Shown: positions 21,357 to 33,400 of the stretch, piece after piece
Layout of the letters: every line of letters begins with the position of its first letter
How positions within the stretch are numbered: position 1 is the first letter of the stretch
NCBI GenBank assembly: GCA_023055425.1
Contig: JALGPY010000004.1
Coordinates: 112,137,504 to 112,201,503, forward strand
From: Linanthus parryae
Lineage: Eukaryota > Streptophyta > Magnoliopsida > Ericales > Polemoniaceae
Direction: 5' to 3'
DNA length: 64,000 nt
Made by a program: the position numbers and the translations under genes
The notes under the pieces: model-generated
What the model saw: the letters and a program-made list of their open reading frames with translations, nothing else
The model's database searches: none
Told to the model about the DNA's origin: nothing

Positions 21357-22713
21357 ATGGAGGAGGTCCCAGAAGTGGTGCTCAACACAGGCCACAAGAT
21401 GCCAGTGATAGCGCTGGGTGCAGCTGCCGATCCACCTCCGCCACTCAACCAACTCGTCCCCATACTTGTCGACGCCATCCACGCCGGTTACCGCCACTTC
21501 GACACCGCCGCCGCATACGGTACCGAGGAGGCCCTCGGTAGAGCCGTGGCGGAGGCACTCGACCGCCGCCTCATCAACAGCCGCGACGAGTTGTTCATCG
21601 CCACCAAGCTCTGGGGAACCGACGCGGACCCCGACCGAGTCCTCCCAGCTCTCAAAAAGTCATTAAAGTAAAATTACTATACCTGTGTATGAGTTCTCAG
21701 CTTTTTTTTTCATCATCAAAGGAATGAGATTTTTGCCTTAATTTTTGTTGAAAATAGGAATTTAGGGTTGGAGTACTTGGATTTGTACATGATTCATTGG
21801 CCAGTGAGGCTGAACCCAGGAGTAGGTAAGGGTGGTGTTCCATTGGATATAAGGAAGACATGGGAGGCTATGGAGATGTGCTCCAAACTAGGCCTAGCAA
21901 AGTCTATTGGTGTGAGCAATTTTAGTTCTCTAAAGCTCACCAATCTGCTAAAGCATGCCACCATCCCACCTGCAGTTAACCAGGTCAATTTTGAACTCAT
22001 CACTTACCTCGCCTAATCGGGTCTCATTTCGATCAAATTGTTCATCTAATCGTGGTATTACAATGGTACTATGGGTTCGGTTGATTGGTTAACTGGCGGG
22101 ATTCAACTGTTTTTTCAGGTGGAGGTGAATCCGGCGTGGCAGCAGCGGAAACTGCGAGAATTCTGCAAGGAGAAGGGAATTCAGGTGGTTGCATATTCGC
22201 CGCTGGGAGGGAGTGGAACTTTCTGGGGAAGTAATGCAGTCGTCGAGAGCACAACCCTAAAGGACATTGCAGCTGCCAAGGGGAAAACTCTAGCACAGGT
22301 AATTAACAAACAAAGAACCCCTTGGTTTCTAGAGTTACGGAAATAGGCCCTGTTTGGGTACAAAAGATTATTGATTTTTGGATTATTAAAATGTGTGGTT
22401 CTCTCTCTAAACCAATAATCACGTGTTCCCAAACTAATACTATCAATACTAATAGATTCGTGATTTTTTTTTGTTGGTCACACGTAAGGTTGCGATAAGA
22501 TGGATATATGAGCAAGGAGTTGTGGTGATAGCGAAGAGCTTCAACAACGAGAGGATGAGACAGAACCTTGAGATATTTGACTGGGAGCTGACGGAGGATG
22601 AGTTAGCTTTGATTGAGAAGATACCGCAGAAGAGGAGCGGCACAGGAAGCAGCTTTGTTGGACCAGATAAGCCTTACAACACGTACGATGAACTCTGGGA
22701 TGGTGATGCTTAA
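21357..22713 (+). CDS. AKR gene 1: NADPH-dependent aldo-keto reductase (AKR4-like), 313 aa, 4 exons
   Basis: Exons 21357-21667, 21758-21983, 22119-22298 and 22489-22713 join in phase at GT-AG sites to give 313 residues, normal for plant AKR4 enzymes, which reduce carbonyl groups of small molecules with NADPH in the cytosol. The catalytic tetrad is present: Asp49 and Tyr54 ([11 protein letters not shown]), Lys84 (IATKLW) and His117 (MIHWP). IGVSNFS, PAVNQVEVNP, YSPLGG and the NADPH-binding IAKSFN follow, and the end is ELWDGDA. The nearest described relatives by motif are methylecgonone/codeinone reductase-like and galacturonate reductase-like proteins; the substrate cannot be read from sequence. 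Oddities: the first glycine loop reads [11 protein letters not shown] where AKR2 has [11 protein letters not shown], and the loop after HWPV is shorter than in AKR2. The start is the ATG preceding [10 protein letters not shown], in line with AKR2. Confidence 0.9.
22345..22440. mobile_element. MITE-like insertion in intron 3 of AKR gene 1
   Basis: It begins AGGCCCTGTTTGGG and ends near GTTCCCAAAC. The related sequence in the first AKR pseudogene (24590-24750) is longer and ends CCCAAACAGGGCC, so the gene 1 copy is shortened. Because it lies at the same place in both copies, it was there before the duplication. Confidence 0.5.
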
Positions 22714-24113
22714 GTTGTACTCAAGTCTCACAAAACTTATCCTCTGGACTGTTCACTATCTCAAAGTTAATGTTTTTCAGTTTCAAAATTGTAACAGAGT
22801 CTTCAGAAGGGAATTAAAATTACTAGTACCGTTGATTTCAAACAATGTATAGTATAAATCCAGAAGACTTTCAGTGATAACTGACGCTTAATCTTCCAGA
22901 TCCGCTAGACTAGAGAAATACACATCACTACCATGATCGAGACATCTCTCTTTCGTCTTTAACTAGTGGCCTAGTGGGGTATTACGTAATGTTAATATCA
23001 GATGTGATCAACGTCATGGCGTGCATCACGCGTTCAAAAATCAAAGTTCTCTGTTGGTACATAATAGATAGATTAGGTAAGCGAGGCGACGTAGTTCTTG
23101 TGAGTTGTGACTAAACCCAACAATCAACTGACCACTAGATCGAATCTATTTCAACATCCGATGTCTTAACATGCCTAGTAAACTGGACGTGAATAGACAC
23201 CAAGCCTGAATATATTTTAGTATCATATAAATCCAAAAGCGCATAGGACATTGAAACAAAGAAACCGCCTGTGTATTTCTTTCCAAGAAAATGCTATAAT
23301 AATGGGATTGAATGAAGAAACAACATTTTCACCACCGGATGACTATGAGAAGAATGGGATTCAAACAAAGAAGAATGCATATGAATATATATATATATAT
23401 ATATATATTAGGAGATTGAAGTGATGCCTAATCCCTCCCAAGTTATGTGAAACAAATGCATCGAGATAGGTTTCAGAATTTTGAGCTATAGGTTAGGTGT
23501 TGTATAGCTTTTTCAGCGCAACCCTTAGTTCAGGATCATTGGGTAGGGAAATTTCCCATTGCAGCTAGAACTCCGTGCTTTTCAAGCCGCGTGATTCGGT
23601 TTGCAATTTGCTGGGGGATGATAACTACCAGTGCATTCACCAATCTTGAGCCAGGGCACAGGTAAATTGCACTTGTGAATTCAACCTTTTACCATAAACC
23701 ATGAAATGGGTGGATACCAATCGCCTATAACACAGCCTCTACTTATTCTATCAGCTTTGCTAGAAGAACCATATACATCACCTTCGGGTCCTTCAGCCAC
23801 AAACCCTATATTGTACAAGAATCGGTATCTGTACTAGGCATTTTATCTTCACACAGCTGTCATGGATAAATCAAACTAAGAATTGTCTACCAACTTAGGA
23901 TTTTATATGTTCGCACTTCATGGTTGACTAAGTGAGGTTTATCGAGCTATTAACAAGACACAGGACTGGTTGCAATTCAAGGGGAGTCAACCAATACCTG
24001 TGAGCTGTTAACAAGACACAGGACTGGTTCCTCTAACTTTACAGTTTCAAGTCCCAGTTCATTGAGCCTCTGAAATATCGTGTTTAGAGTTTCATAGAGA
24101 AAGCAAGATCAAT
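22714..24113 (+). other. Intergenic part of the AKR repeat unit
   Basis: This holds the 3' flank of AKR1. The conserved upstream block of the next copy is at 23003-23029, an (AT)n microsatellite at about 23386-23409, and a roughly 700-bp segment (23410-24110) recurs at 28420-29290. There is no coding sequence. Confidence 0.6.
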
Positions 24114-24300
24114 ATGCAAATCCCAGATATAGTTTCCAACTCCTCCGGCCATAAGATGCCCGTCATAGTAATGCGGAGTGTTTCCCATGACCATCCACCA
24201 AGCCTCATGGCAATCTTTTTTATATCATTGAGGCCGGATACCACCACTTTGGCCCTTAGAAAGACACTAGGGTTAAGAACTTCTTTATCATTAATTCTTA

Positions 24301-24426
24301 CTTACATTCTCAAGAATGACCAATTCATTTTCATTTCCAAACAGCCAAACAGGTGAGATGAGACTTACATTCTCAAGAATGACCAATTCATTTTCATTTC
24401 CAAACAGCCAAACAGGTGAGATGAGA
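24301..24426 (+). repeat. 63-bp tandem duplication
   Basis: The unit beginning CTTACATTCTCAAGAATG occurs at 24301-24363 and again, practically unchanged, at 24364-24426. The identity suggests a recent duplication inside the pseudogene. Confidence 0.9.
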
Positions 24427-24589
24427 CTGGCACAGCAGCAACAGAAATTACAGAGATTCCGCCTAGATAAAGGCAGTACACGTGAGCGCATATTCTCCTC
24501 TGGGAGCCAACGGAGTATCCCCGCCGTGACAGAGAATCCAATCCTAACTGCTGTTGCTACCACTTGGTTTCTAGAGTTACGGTAGAACA

Positions 24590-24752
24590 TATAGGTCCCG
24601 TCTGCGGACAAAAGATTATCAGTTTTTGAATTTTTGGTTTACTGAGATGTGTGGTTCAGCTGAAAAGAGAGAAAGACAATAAGTTATTCATTCTCTCTGT
24701 CCACCTAAACCACGCGTTTCTTTAACCCAATGTGTCCCAAACAGGGCCATAT
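24590..24752. mobile_element. MITE-like element in AKR pseudogene 1
   Basis: The ends AGGTCCCGTCTGCGGAC and GTGTCCCAAACAGGGCC are imperfect inverted repeats of the GGCCCTGTTTGG type. It corresponds to 22345-22440 in AKR1 intron 3. Confidence 0.55.
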
Positions 24753-25125
24753 ATTACACATACCTATGTAGCTCCAAAACTATAGAGGCTGAAAATAAAT
24801 ATTTTCTCTTAGTCAGAGAGTTCGGATACTCTCAAAGTGGGACGAATCAGAAACTCACTGCTAGTTGTTGCACCTCCAATCTATTACTACCTCTGTTTAA
24901 TCTTCCCAATTGACCCGTGAATAGTGCACAGAGAAGATTCAGGAGAAACAGAGGTAGTATTAACAAAAGTTTTGTGATGTTGGTTGTGTTGGTCACACAA
25001 AGGTTGCGATGAGATGAACTTATAGTGATGACTAAGTTGTAGTACTTCTTAGTCTAACAAACTTAACTTTGGGATAGTGATGCCTAAGTTGTAGTATTAA
25101 TACTTCTACAAACTTATCCTTATAT

Positions 25126-26193
25126 TCGCTATCTCTGGTTTTTGTTTCTTTCCCTCCCTGAGATTACCTCAAGGATTAGGGGTGATGTTTTATGCTGCAT
25201 GCGTTCTAGGAACTTGCCGTGTTTGCACTATTTCTTCTGAGCTAGTAAAATTCATCGACAACTTAGGAAGATAAATAACGAGGTGCATGTAAAAGTGCGC
25301 TGCTGTCTTCTACGAAAACATAACTTCAACACGAGCAAACAGAATCTGATGATGAAAGTACAATCACGTGATACGACGTAAAGAAATAATTTCTGCATTT
25401 GAACAACTCAAAGCTTTTTTTAAAGTTCTCTGTTTCAAGATAGAAAACACAGCCTCATAAAGAAGGGGTTTAAAATTACTAGTAGTATCATTGAATTCAT
25501 TATCATACAGAAGAATGACAAATCCAATAGGATTTTTCAATGATAATGACAGCTGATCTTCTAGACCCGCATGACTAAAGAAATATGCACAACCACCGAG
25601 ATCGAGATATCTATGTTACGTATCAAGCTAGTGGGTATCACCTAGTATTATTTTCTGATGTGATCAACGTCATGGCTTGCATCACACAGCTTTGACATCT
25701 CAGGATAAAATCCCAGATTTGTTTCAAATAGGTAGAGGCCTTGGGGCCTGTTGGTACCAACTGGAAATCTAAATAATCATGTAAAATTTATCTAAGAAAA
25801 TAGGTTGGCTGAAAATCTGAAGTAGATAAAAAGTCTAAAGTTGTTTGGTATGAGATTAAGATCTGCATAATGTGAGAGAATCTTCGAAATTGGTCCAAAA
25901 CATATTGTAATCGAAATTGCAATACAGTGTAACAAACATAATTAAATTAAAATGACCACTTTTAATCGAAACTGATAAGAATTCAGGTTCCCAACCATGC
26001 ACTTAGTACCGATAAGATTATACAAATTATGTTACAAGTAATATTTCAAAAAAAATAATGTTACAAGTAACGAGAAGTTAACTTAGTATATATTTCCTTT
26101 TTTCCACTTATAACTAATGGTGCAGATTAGTTCTAACTTCTAAGTTTTAGGTCCCCATTCATTGAAGTTCTGGACTTTCCAGGTTGAGAGAGA

Positions 26194-26226
<33 letters not shown>
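25126..26226 (+). promoter_or_regulatory. Upstream region of AKR gene 2
   Basis: The part at 25440-25690 repeats the 22810-23035 segment and includes the conserved TGATCAACGTCATGGC block (25660-25676). A half MITE-like sequence (GGGGCCTGTTGG at 25742) separates that block from the gene, so the spacing to the start codon is longer than in AKR1 (about 565 against 310 bases). A GA microsatellite (26186-26225) stops directly before the ATG. Confidence 0.5.
26186..26225 (+). repeat. GA microsatellite in the 5' leader of AKR gene 2
   Basis: About twenty GA units, with one GGG interruption near the left end, stop two bases before the start codon. GA/CT tracts in plant 5' leaders can bind BBR/BPC factors; here that is inference. 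Confidence 0.85.
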
Positions 26227-26228
<2 letters not shown>

Positions 26229-28137
26229 GCAGGTGCCGGAGATAGTTCTCAACTCCGGCCACAAGATGCCGGTGATAGGAATGGGGAGTGGTTCCTTTAA
26301 CCAACCACCTAACCTTGTCGCAATCTTCGTTGACGCCATTGAAGCCGGTTACCGCCACTTCGACACCGCCGCCTTCTACGGTACAGAGCCAGCAATCGGC
26401 GGAGCCGTGGCTGAAGCACTGGCGCGCGGCCTCATCAAGAGCCGCGATGAACTGTTCATCACCTCCAAGTTGTGGATTACAGAAACCGACTACGACCTAG
26501 TCCTCCCCGCCCTTAAGAAGACTCTAGAGTAATAACAACTTCTTCATCATTCATCCTTATTCCTCCAGCATGAGCACGAGTTTTTCCTATATTAATGATT
26601 TGTCTTCTCGGTTCTTTTCTTTTTTGTAGGAGGTTAGGATTGGAGTATTTGGATCTTTACTTGATCCATTGGCCGGTGAGATTGAAGCAAGATGTTCAAG
26701 GATTCAGCATTACTGCTCAGGACATGCTTCCCTTTGACATACAGAGGACATGGGAGGCCATGGAAGAGTGTTCCAAGTTAGGTTTAGCGAAGTCTATTGG
26801 TGTCTCCAACTTTGGTACCTTAAAGCTCACAAAACTCCTCCAGAATGCCACCATCCCCCCTGCAGTTAATCAGGTAAAACTAGGGGTGAAACTTGGGTGG
26901 GTTAAAACCGACCAACCCGAGCCCAGCCCAAACTAAAATAGGGCCCGGGCAAATAGTATTAGTAATTTGGACGAGCTTGGACAGAAATTCTCAGTTAGAA
27001 TTGCAATTAGGGTCGGGCTTGGGCACACATATCAAACGACGGGCTAACCCGAATTGCCCGATTTGCATGACCACTACATATAAATATTATGTTTTGAGAT
27101 AATTACGTAGCATATCGAACATGAATCTGCTACTATTCTTTTGATTATTCGCGATGTTTTTTTAATCATTTTTTAGTTCTTGATTTGTGTTTTCACCAAC
27201 AATTTAATATTCTCTTATGTTTTTGAAAAGGTATTAAGTTTAATGTATCCGAATTGATTTGTACGAATTTGGGCTCGGACGGGCTGACGATGCTCTTAAG
27301 TCGGGCTGGGCTGGGCTTTGGGCAGCCTCGACAGAACTCGGGCTCGGGCTAGGCAGGGGCGCCAACCCCGTCCAGCCCGCTTGAGTTGCATCCTAATCGC
27401 GAGTACCATTCCTTTCTTATCTCTCCGGTAACAAGCCACCTTTGAGAAGTTTGAGGTCTGTTGATGGGATGGGGTAGCCTTCCCGACCCTTCAAAAACCT
27501 AGCCCAGCATTAGCATAAGATTAAAAATATCTCATTCTGAAGCCTAAATGAGGTTTTCTTTCTTAACAGGTTGAAATGAACCCGGTTTGGCAGCAGCAGA
27601 AATTACGACGGTTCTGCAAAGAGAAGGGGATTCAAGTGACTGCGTATTCTCCCCTGGGAGCCAACGGTGCTCCCTGGGGAAGCTTGGCCGTGATGGAGAG
27701 CACAATCCTCAGAGACATCGCAGCTGCTAGAGGAAAGAGTTTGCCACAGGTAAAAAAAACAGCCAGCTGAGGTTTTCTTTCCATTCTGTTAACTTGAAAT
27801 TGATGAAACAATAAAAGAAAATTTCGGTGGATTGTGGCTTACAAGAAAATTCATGGAGTTGTGTTTTCCAGTCGTTAACATATTTGATTGAATAAATATG
27901 TGCAACATGTAGGTGGCATTAAGATGGGTACATGAGCAAGGTGTTATTGTTCTTGTAAAGAGCTTTAACAAGGAGAGGCTAAAGGAGAATCTTCAAATAT
28001 TTGATTGGGAATTAGATGAGGGCGACTTAGCTCAGATCGGGAAGATCCCACAAAGAAGGGGCTCAGCAGCAGACATTTTTGTGACTCCTGATGGCCCCTA
28101 CAAATCGTTGGACGAACTTTGGGATGGTGATGCCTAA
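26227..28137 (+). CDS. AKR gene 2: NADPH-dependent aldo-keto reductase (AKR4-like), 316 aa, 4 exons
   Basis: Exons 26227-26528, 26630-26873, 27570-27749 and 27913-28137 join in phase at GT-AG sites, with intron positions identical to AKR1, to encode 316 residues. The tetrad is complete: Asp46, Tyr51, Lys81, His114. The nucleotide-binding GMGSGS loop, [36 protein letters not shown] and the LDELWDGDA end are all canonical. It is the more conventional of the two enzymes and probably acts in the cytosol on aldehyde or ketone intermediates of specialised or sugar metabolism; the exact substrate is not readable. Intron 2 is long (696 bases) and carries a GC-rich insertion. The leader has a pure GA tract next to the start codon. 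Confidence 0.92.
26883..27395. mobile_element. Possible transposon in intron 2 of AKR gene 2
   Basis: A GC-richer block with GGGCTCGGGC-type words starts TAGGGGTGAAACTTGG and ends AGTTGCATCCTA; the end reads TAGGATGCAACT on the other strand, giving weak inverted ends. AKR1 has no such sequence in its short intron 2, so this is an insertion. The class is uncertain. Confidence 0.4.
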
Positions 28138-29289
28138 TGTTCCTTGGTCATTCGAGTGAAGAACTAGAAGGCTCTAAGTTCATAGAAGATTTAGACTCCA
28201 TGTTGTATTACTGCCGCGCCATTCCTTTCATGTTCTGTTGTAGGCCTGGACGTTTCTGCATTTGAATATGTGTACTACATTTCACTAGATCTTTAAGTTT
28301 TCTTTTATGTCGCTTGTTTTGGCAAGTTTTCAATTTTTTCTGTAGCCGTTTAAGCTTTCTGATACAGATTGGAATTCAAAGAGAGATGAATGCACATAAA
28401 TAAAAAAAAATGACTATGATATTGAAGTGACGACTAATCTTCCAAGTGATTGTGAAACAAATGCAATCAAGATAAATTTCAGAATTTTGAGGCATAGGTT
28501 AGGTGTTGTATAGCGCACAACCCTTAGTTCAGGATCAACGAGTAGCCAAATTCCCCATTGCAACTAGAACTACATGTTTTTCAAGACGCGTGATTCAGGA
28601 TGCAATTGGGATAAATAACCACCAGTGTATTACCAATCTTGAAGTACTAGATTCTAATCGCCTACTCTTATCCTATCTACTTTGCTGTGAGAACGATATA
28701 CAGTATAAAAAACACCTTCGGGTTTTTCAACCACAAACCCTAATTCAGACAGGAATTGGTATCTGTACTTACGCATTATATCTTCACACAGTTGTCACAG
28801 ATCATAAAACTTCAAACTACGGATCGGCTGCCAACTTAGGGACTTTTGAAATTCCCACCTTATGGTTGATTTAGTAAAGGTTTATCGAGTGTTAATCAGA
28901 CAAATGACGAGTTGTGTTGCAAGTGGACTCAGCCAATAAATGTGTTTGCATTAAACTTTAATAGTGTTTGGTTAGTGATTTTAGTTATTTTTTATAGATT
29001 TTAGAAAGTGACAGTTAATGAATATGCAGTGACAATTTGGAACAAGAAAAAGAAAACGGACTTGACACTAACAGTAACCACGCACTCGGCCGAAATGTAT
29101 GATAAATCTTAGAGATTTCTTAAAAATGTGGGTTCATGATAAGTCTGCTAGAACTTGATGGGACCATTAATACTAAACAAGCATTGCTGCAACCAACCGT
29201 AAGTCAACTTACTAAATGGGTACTAATTTCTTCGAACTTAACAGTTTTTAAGTATTAGTTCATTGAGCCTCAAAAATTTTGTGTTCAGG
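28138..29289 (+). other. Intergenic repeat between AKR gene 2 and pseudogene 2
   Basis: 28420-29290 repeats 23410-24110 (shared words such as GCATAGGTTAGGTGTTGTAT and CCCTTAGTTCAGGATCA). It forms part of the tandem AKR unit and has no gene of its own. Confidence 0.6.
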
Positions 29290-29690
29290 GTTTGATAGAG
29301 AAAGCGAGAAGGGAATTCAAGTGACTGTGTATTCTCCGACAGTTCATCCTTGGAAGCTTTACCATGACAGAGCCCAATCCTCAAAGACATTGCAGCTGCT
29401 ACAGGAAAGAGATTATGTAGCACAGGTAACTGCTGTTACTACAACTTGACCTTGAACTTGATCTAGAACACGCAAAGAGTTGATTGGTGAGATGGTTTAT
29501 GATTGTTTCGTGAAGTTGGAGCGGAAATGGTATAGTTGCAACTGCCAGATGGAATAAATCAGATTGAATTCATGCCTGAGGTGTAGGTTGCATTGAGATG
29601 GGTGTATGAGCAAGGTGCAGTTGTTGCAAAGAGCTACAAACAAGGAGAGAATGAAGGAGAAATTTCAAATATTTGATTTCTCTTCTTACC
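29290..29690 (+). pseudogene. AKR pseudogene 2 (exon 3 and 4 fragments)
   Basis: The leader runs directly into exon 3 sequence (GAATTCAAGTGACTG = GIQVT; YSP) at about 29310, so exons 1 and 2 were removed by one deletion. Exon 3 is shortened and frameshifted. Exon 4 starts at 29586 (GTAGGTTGCATTGAGATGG = VALRW, YEQGAVV, KSY) and breaks off after the FQIFD-equivalent at about 29680. Confidence 0.8.
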
Positions 29691-30458
29691 ATCATGACTT
29701 CATAAAAAGTAGACAAATCAATTCAGTCTGTGATCAAAAAAGGAAGAACAGAAGGAAGCAGGGTTTTTTTTCCTCTCAGAGTCCATTACAAAAACATACA
29801 AAAAATGGGATTGAAATATGGATGTGGTAAGGAGTCATCAATCAGGAGACAGGCCAGAAGCTTCAGCGTCTTGCAAATAGAATATAAATGTGGCAGTATC
29901 AATAGGGACAGTATCGGCTACACAGTGATCCTTGAAACGATGAAGCTGGACTGGGATACTCCATTTAACCATATGGTGGCTTGGACACTTGAACAAGTAT
30001 GAAACTGGAAAATGGTGGCAGGAAATTATCTTTAAGTGGTCGAAGACATTCTACCATGATAAAGCAGAGTACTCTAACCAAAATCAAATGGTTGTGTTAT
30101 GGCTTTTAGCACTGGTGTATTGGGGACAGTCTTTTAACTTTCATGTCTCTTCGAAAACTGTTACAGAAAAGCAGGGGACTCCATTTGTAAATTTATACAC
30201 AATGAAACATATAGCATTCTTGGTAGCTAAAGTTATTAGCTTAAGTAATCTTTATACACTAACTATTGTATAATTGATTTCACAACATGTTCAGATAAAA
30301 ATCTATAAGCATTATATACAACAGGGACCTAAGCTTAGCTGAAATCGATCAAGCAGCTCCATTCCCAAATGATTTGTAGGATTAGGAAGTACCTCAACAA
30401 CACTGCGGCTGAAGAACCAAATATAGCTCAAAACTTTTAGTATCGAGGACTAAACTCC
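29691..30458. other. Unassigned sequence between the AKR cluster and the minus-strand gene
   Basis: I see no recognisable gene. The right part (from about 30200) probably includes the 3' untranslated region of the minus-strand gene ending at 30459. Frames at 29730-30273 have no domain. Confidence 0.4.
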
Positions 30459-33400
30459 TTAGCTGATATCAGAGGACAATTTATATGTGCGGGTGATGCG
30501 GATCTGAAAGCAATTGAACAAATTTTAAGCCAAGTATATGATTTTTTTTCCCTTTCTCGTATTCTTATAATGAGTGAGGGTTGCAGGATAATACCATACC
30601 TGTGCAAATGCATAAATTGCCCGCAGAATTCTAGCATAATCAGTTCCAAGCATTTGGATTACAACATCAGCAAGAAATGTCCCCCATAGCCTGCATAAGA
30701 TTAACATACAGTTCAGACTCCACAAAACGAATAAACTAGATTTATGTAAATCAAATAAACAAAATGCAGATTCTATGAAATAATTCTATCGACAAATGTA
30801 CTAGCTCAACTTACCATATTGTGACACAAGTGAAACATCAAGCAAAGTTATTCATGTGAGTTCAAAGTTTTAGAACTACTAAAACTATGTACCATAAAAC
30901 ACGTTATTTTAGTTTGTGTTGCTACATGGAGTATGCAACATATGATCCCATGGGAGTGTTGCTACATGCAGTATGCAACATATGATCCCATGGGATTATG
31001 CTTCTATTGATTCGGGTCATGGAATTTACGGTACTTCTACATTAAATAATTATGTTACTCGACATATTACATTCTTCACAGAGCTACTTATGTATAGGTA
31101 CTTCTTTGTCAAGACTATCAGAAACACCTTGTTTTCTCCCAAAAGAGCTCCAATGTTATACCCATAGTTAGCATATTCCATTTGATGCATACCACCTAAA
31201 CAAATATGTAATTTCATGAGGCACCACATAGATAGGCGAATCTACTGATGCACTGTGTCTTGAGATGTCTCATCAAGATAAGAATTCATTGGGCTTGACT
31301 TCTTCCACGCATTTTTACCATCTATACATATCATAGGATTGCTTATTTGTTCAGTTGTCTATGTTCCAACGTGCATCAGTGTAGTCTTCTCTCAGGTGAA
31401 CATGAGCTAGTAGTTTAACAGACAATCAACGTAATACTGACAACCTCCAACCCATGGTCTGCGATGATTCCAACAGGAACTTAACCTTCGAGTCACAGGT
31501 AGGAGCAAGGTACAAAAATGAAAACTAAGATGCCGGGAATTAAGCAACCAAAATATAGAATATTCAGATCTCTGCCATTCTATATCTACTTCGACCTAAA
31601 TTTTCTTCCTGGACGCGATAAGTTGAGTATCAAAAGTTGAAAGCACGTAAAGGATGCAAAACAAGAAGAAAGCTGATATAATGCCAGTAAGAGGAAGGAA
31701 ATACACTGGGCCAATTAAAACCACCATGCTCCTGAGACCCACATATCGTGCTGCAGCACCTGCAACCCCCTGCACAGGAATATATGGTCTTAAAAATCCC
31801 TAGAATCAAGCTGCACACAGACATCTGAAAAATTATGACCTTAAAAAGTCTATTAGATAGTTAAATGTATCAGTTTAGTAAGGACTCATTTTGTTCTTTA
31901 TAAGACTATTTCTAAATACTAGTATTTCTCAAGCAGAGATTCAACTCATTAGTTCATCCAATTATAAATATTTACAAAAATGAACAAGCCCTCTTGTAGG
32001 AAACGTTGTTCAACTGATTCGAAAATTACAACTGCAAATTTGACAGCTGATCCAACATGTTTTAACCGCACAGTTGCTTTGCTGTTTTCTGGCCTTAAAT
32101 TTTGCTTGTCGGATAGTTGAGATGTTAAGGGAAATTTCCAAATCGTCAGAGAGAAAAAACAAAACAGAAATCAAGTGAACAGGTACTGAGTGCACATAAT
32201 GGTAAAAGAATATGTATGGTCAGTTTGCCCAATAAATGTCTCATGATACCTGCTTTGCTGCAAGCAATGCCACTCTCTTCTCCAGGTTCAGTGCTGCCAA
32301 TTGCCCTCCCTACAAATCAAAGCAATTACAGTAGATATGTGAAATATAATGTCTCAGCAGTCATACACGAAACACACAAGAGGACTGAAGGGAAGCCTAT
32401 TGAAAACTCGATGAAGGCTAAACTAAAGTAAAGGAGGATTTTATTTTTCTTAAAATCTGTGACAGATGCATATAACATTTTCTCAAAAAGCAACTGCGAA
32501 AGGTAGAACCAGATAGAATAGAGGCAAATTACAATGACCAAATAAACGTCGGGAAAATGAGAAGAGTTGAAGTATCCTAAAACCAACTTTTTTTAATTTT
32601 ATATGATAATGATTTTGAAGCCCAGATTGGCTATAAATGATATTTAGTAGACAAAACTGAGATATCTTAGCATTCTCATCCCACAATCAGTTTCCTCTTT
32701 GGTTGCTAAACTAATACCTAGGAATACCACGTCTTAATAAGGCTGACCAAAACTACTCTCAGATTTTCTTCGCGGCTCTCTCCATCACCAAAATCCCACC
32801 CCCGCTGTTGTCTCATTAGGTCCCACAGGCCCATCCCTGTTCCACTTCACGATTATGTTCAGTGTGTCCGAGTTTTAGTCCATGATCATAAAAGTGAAAA
32901 CCTTGTCCAAGCCAACACCTCGGTCCTATATGGCAGCGATTTGGGTCTTCAACCACTGTCGCTGGAATAGAAACGTTGATGTGGGTGCTATCTCCATTTG
33001 AAAACTAAATCAAGAATAAGATGACATGTTACTTGCACATACACAACTTCGTGCCTCAAACAGGTAATGTTGAGACTTGAGACCAGAGCACCAGATCTGA
33101 ACAAGTTCTTGTTGGGATCGATACATCAGAATTCAATAACTTTCATGATTTTGAAGTTGCTCCATAGCGATTCCAGTTCAGGCACTCCCTCTGTCCTGTT
33201 TATGTCCCACTTTACTTTTTTGGCTCTCCCAAAATGATTGAACAAACAAATGACAAATTAGATAACATCTTCAATAATTTTTCATTTTTCGAATTCACAA
33301 TTTGCATTAAAATTAGCTTGCTAATAAAGCTAAGAAAATTATAGAATCTCGGGTAATTTCATAAGTCAAAGGACCCTCCTAAGTATCCGTGAAAAGTCCA

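Larger units (their letters stand above)
24114..25125 (+). pseudogene. AKR pseudogene 1
   Basis: The exon 1 start is recognisable (ATG at 24114; [19 protein letters not shown], against [18 protein letters not shown] in AKR2). It breaks off after the GYRHFD-equivalent and resumes at the LKKTL-equivalent, so the catalytic Asp, Tyr and Lys region is deleted. Exon 2 is gone. Exon 3 remains in part (QQQQKLQRFRLDKG, then the YSPLGAN-equivalent, near 24430-24550). An exon 4 fragment and two copies of the terminal DGDA region lie at 24990-25110. A 63-bp tandem duplication (24301-24426) lies in the broken part. It cannot encode an enzyme. Confidence 0.85.

Noticed and set aside
26893..27102. 69-codon frame in AKR2 intron 2
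   Set aside because: It is intron and insertion sequence; exon 2 clearly ends at the GT at 26874.
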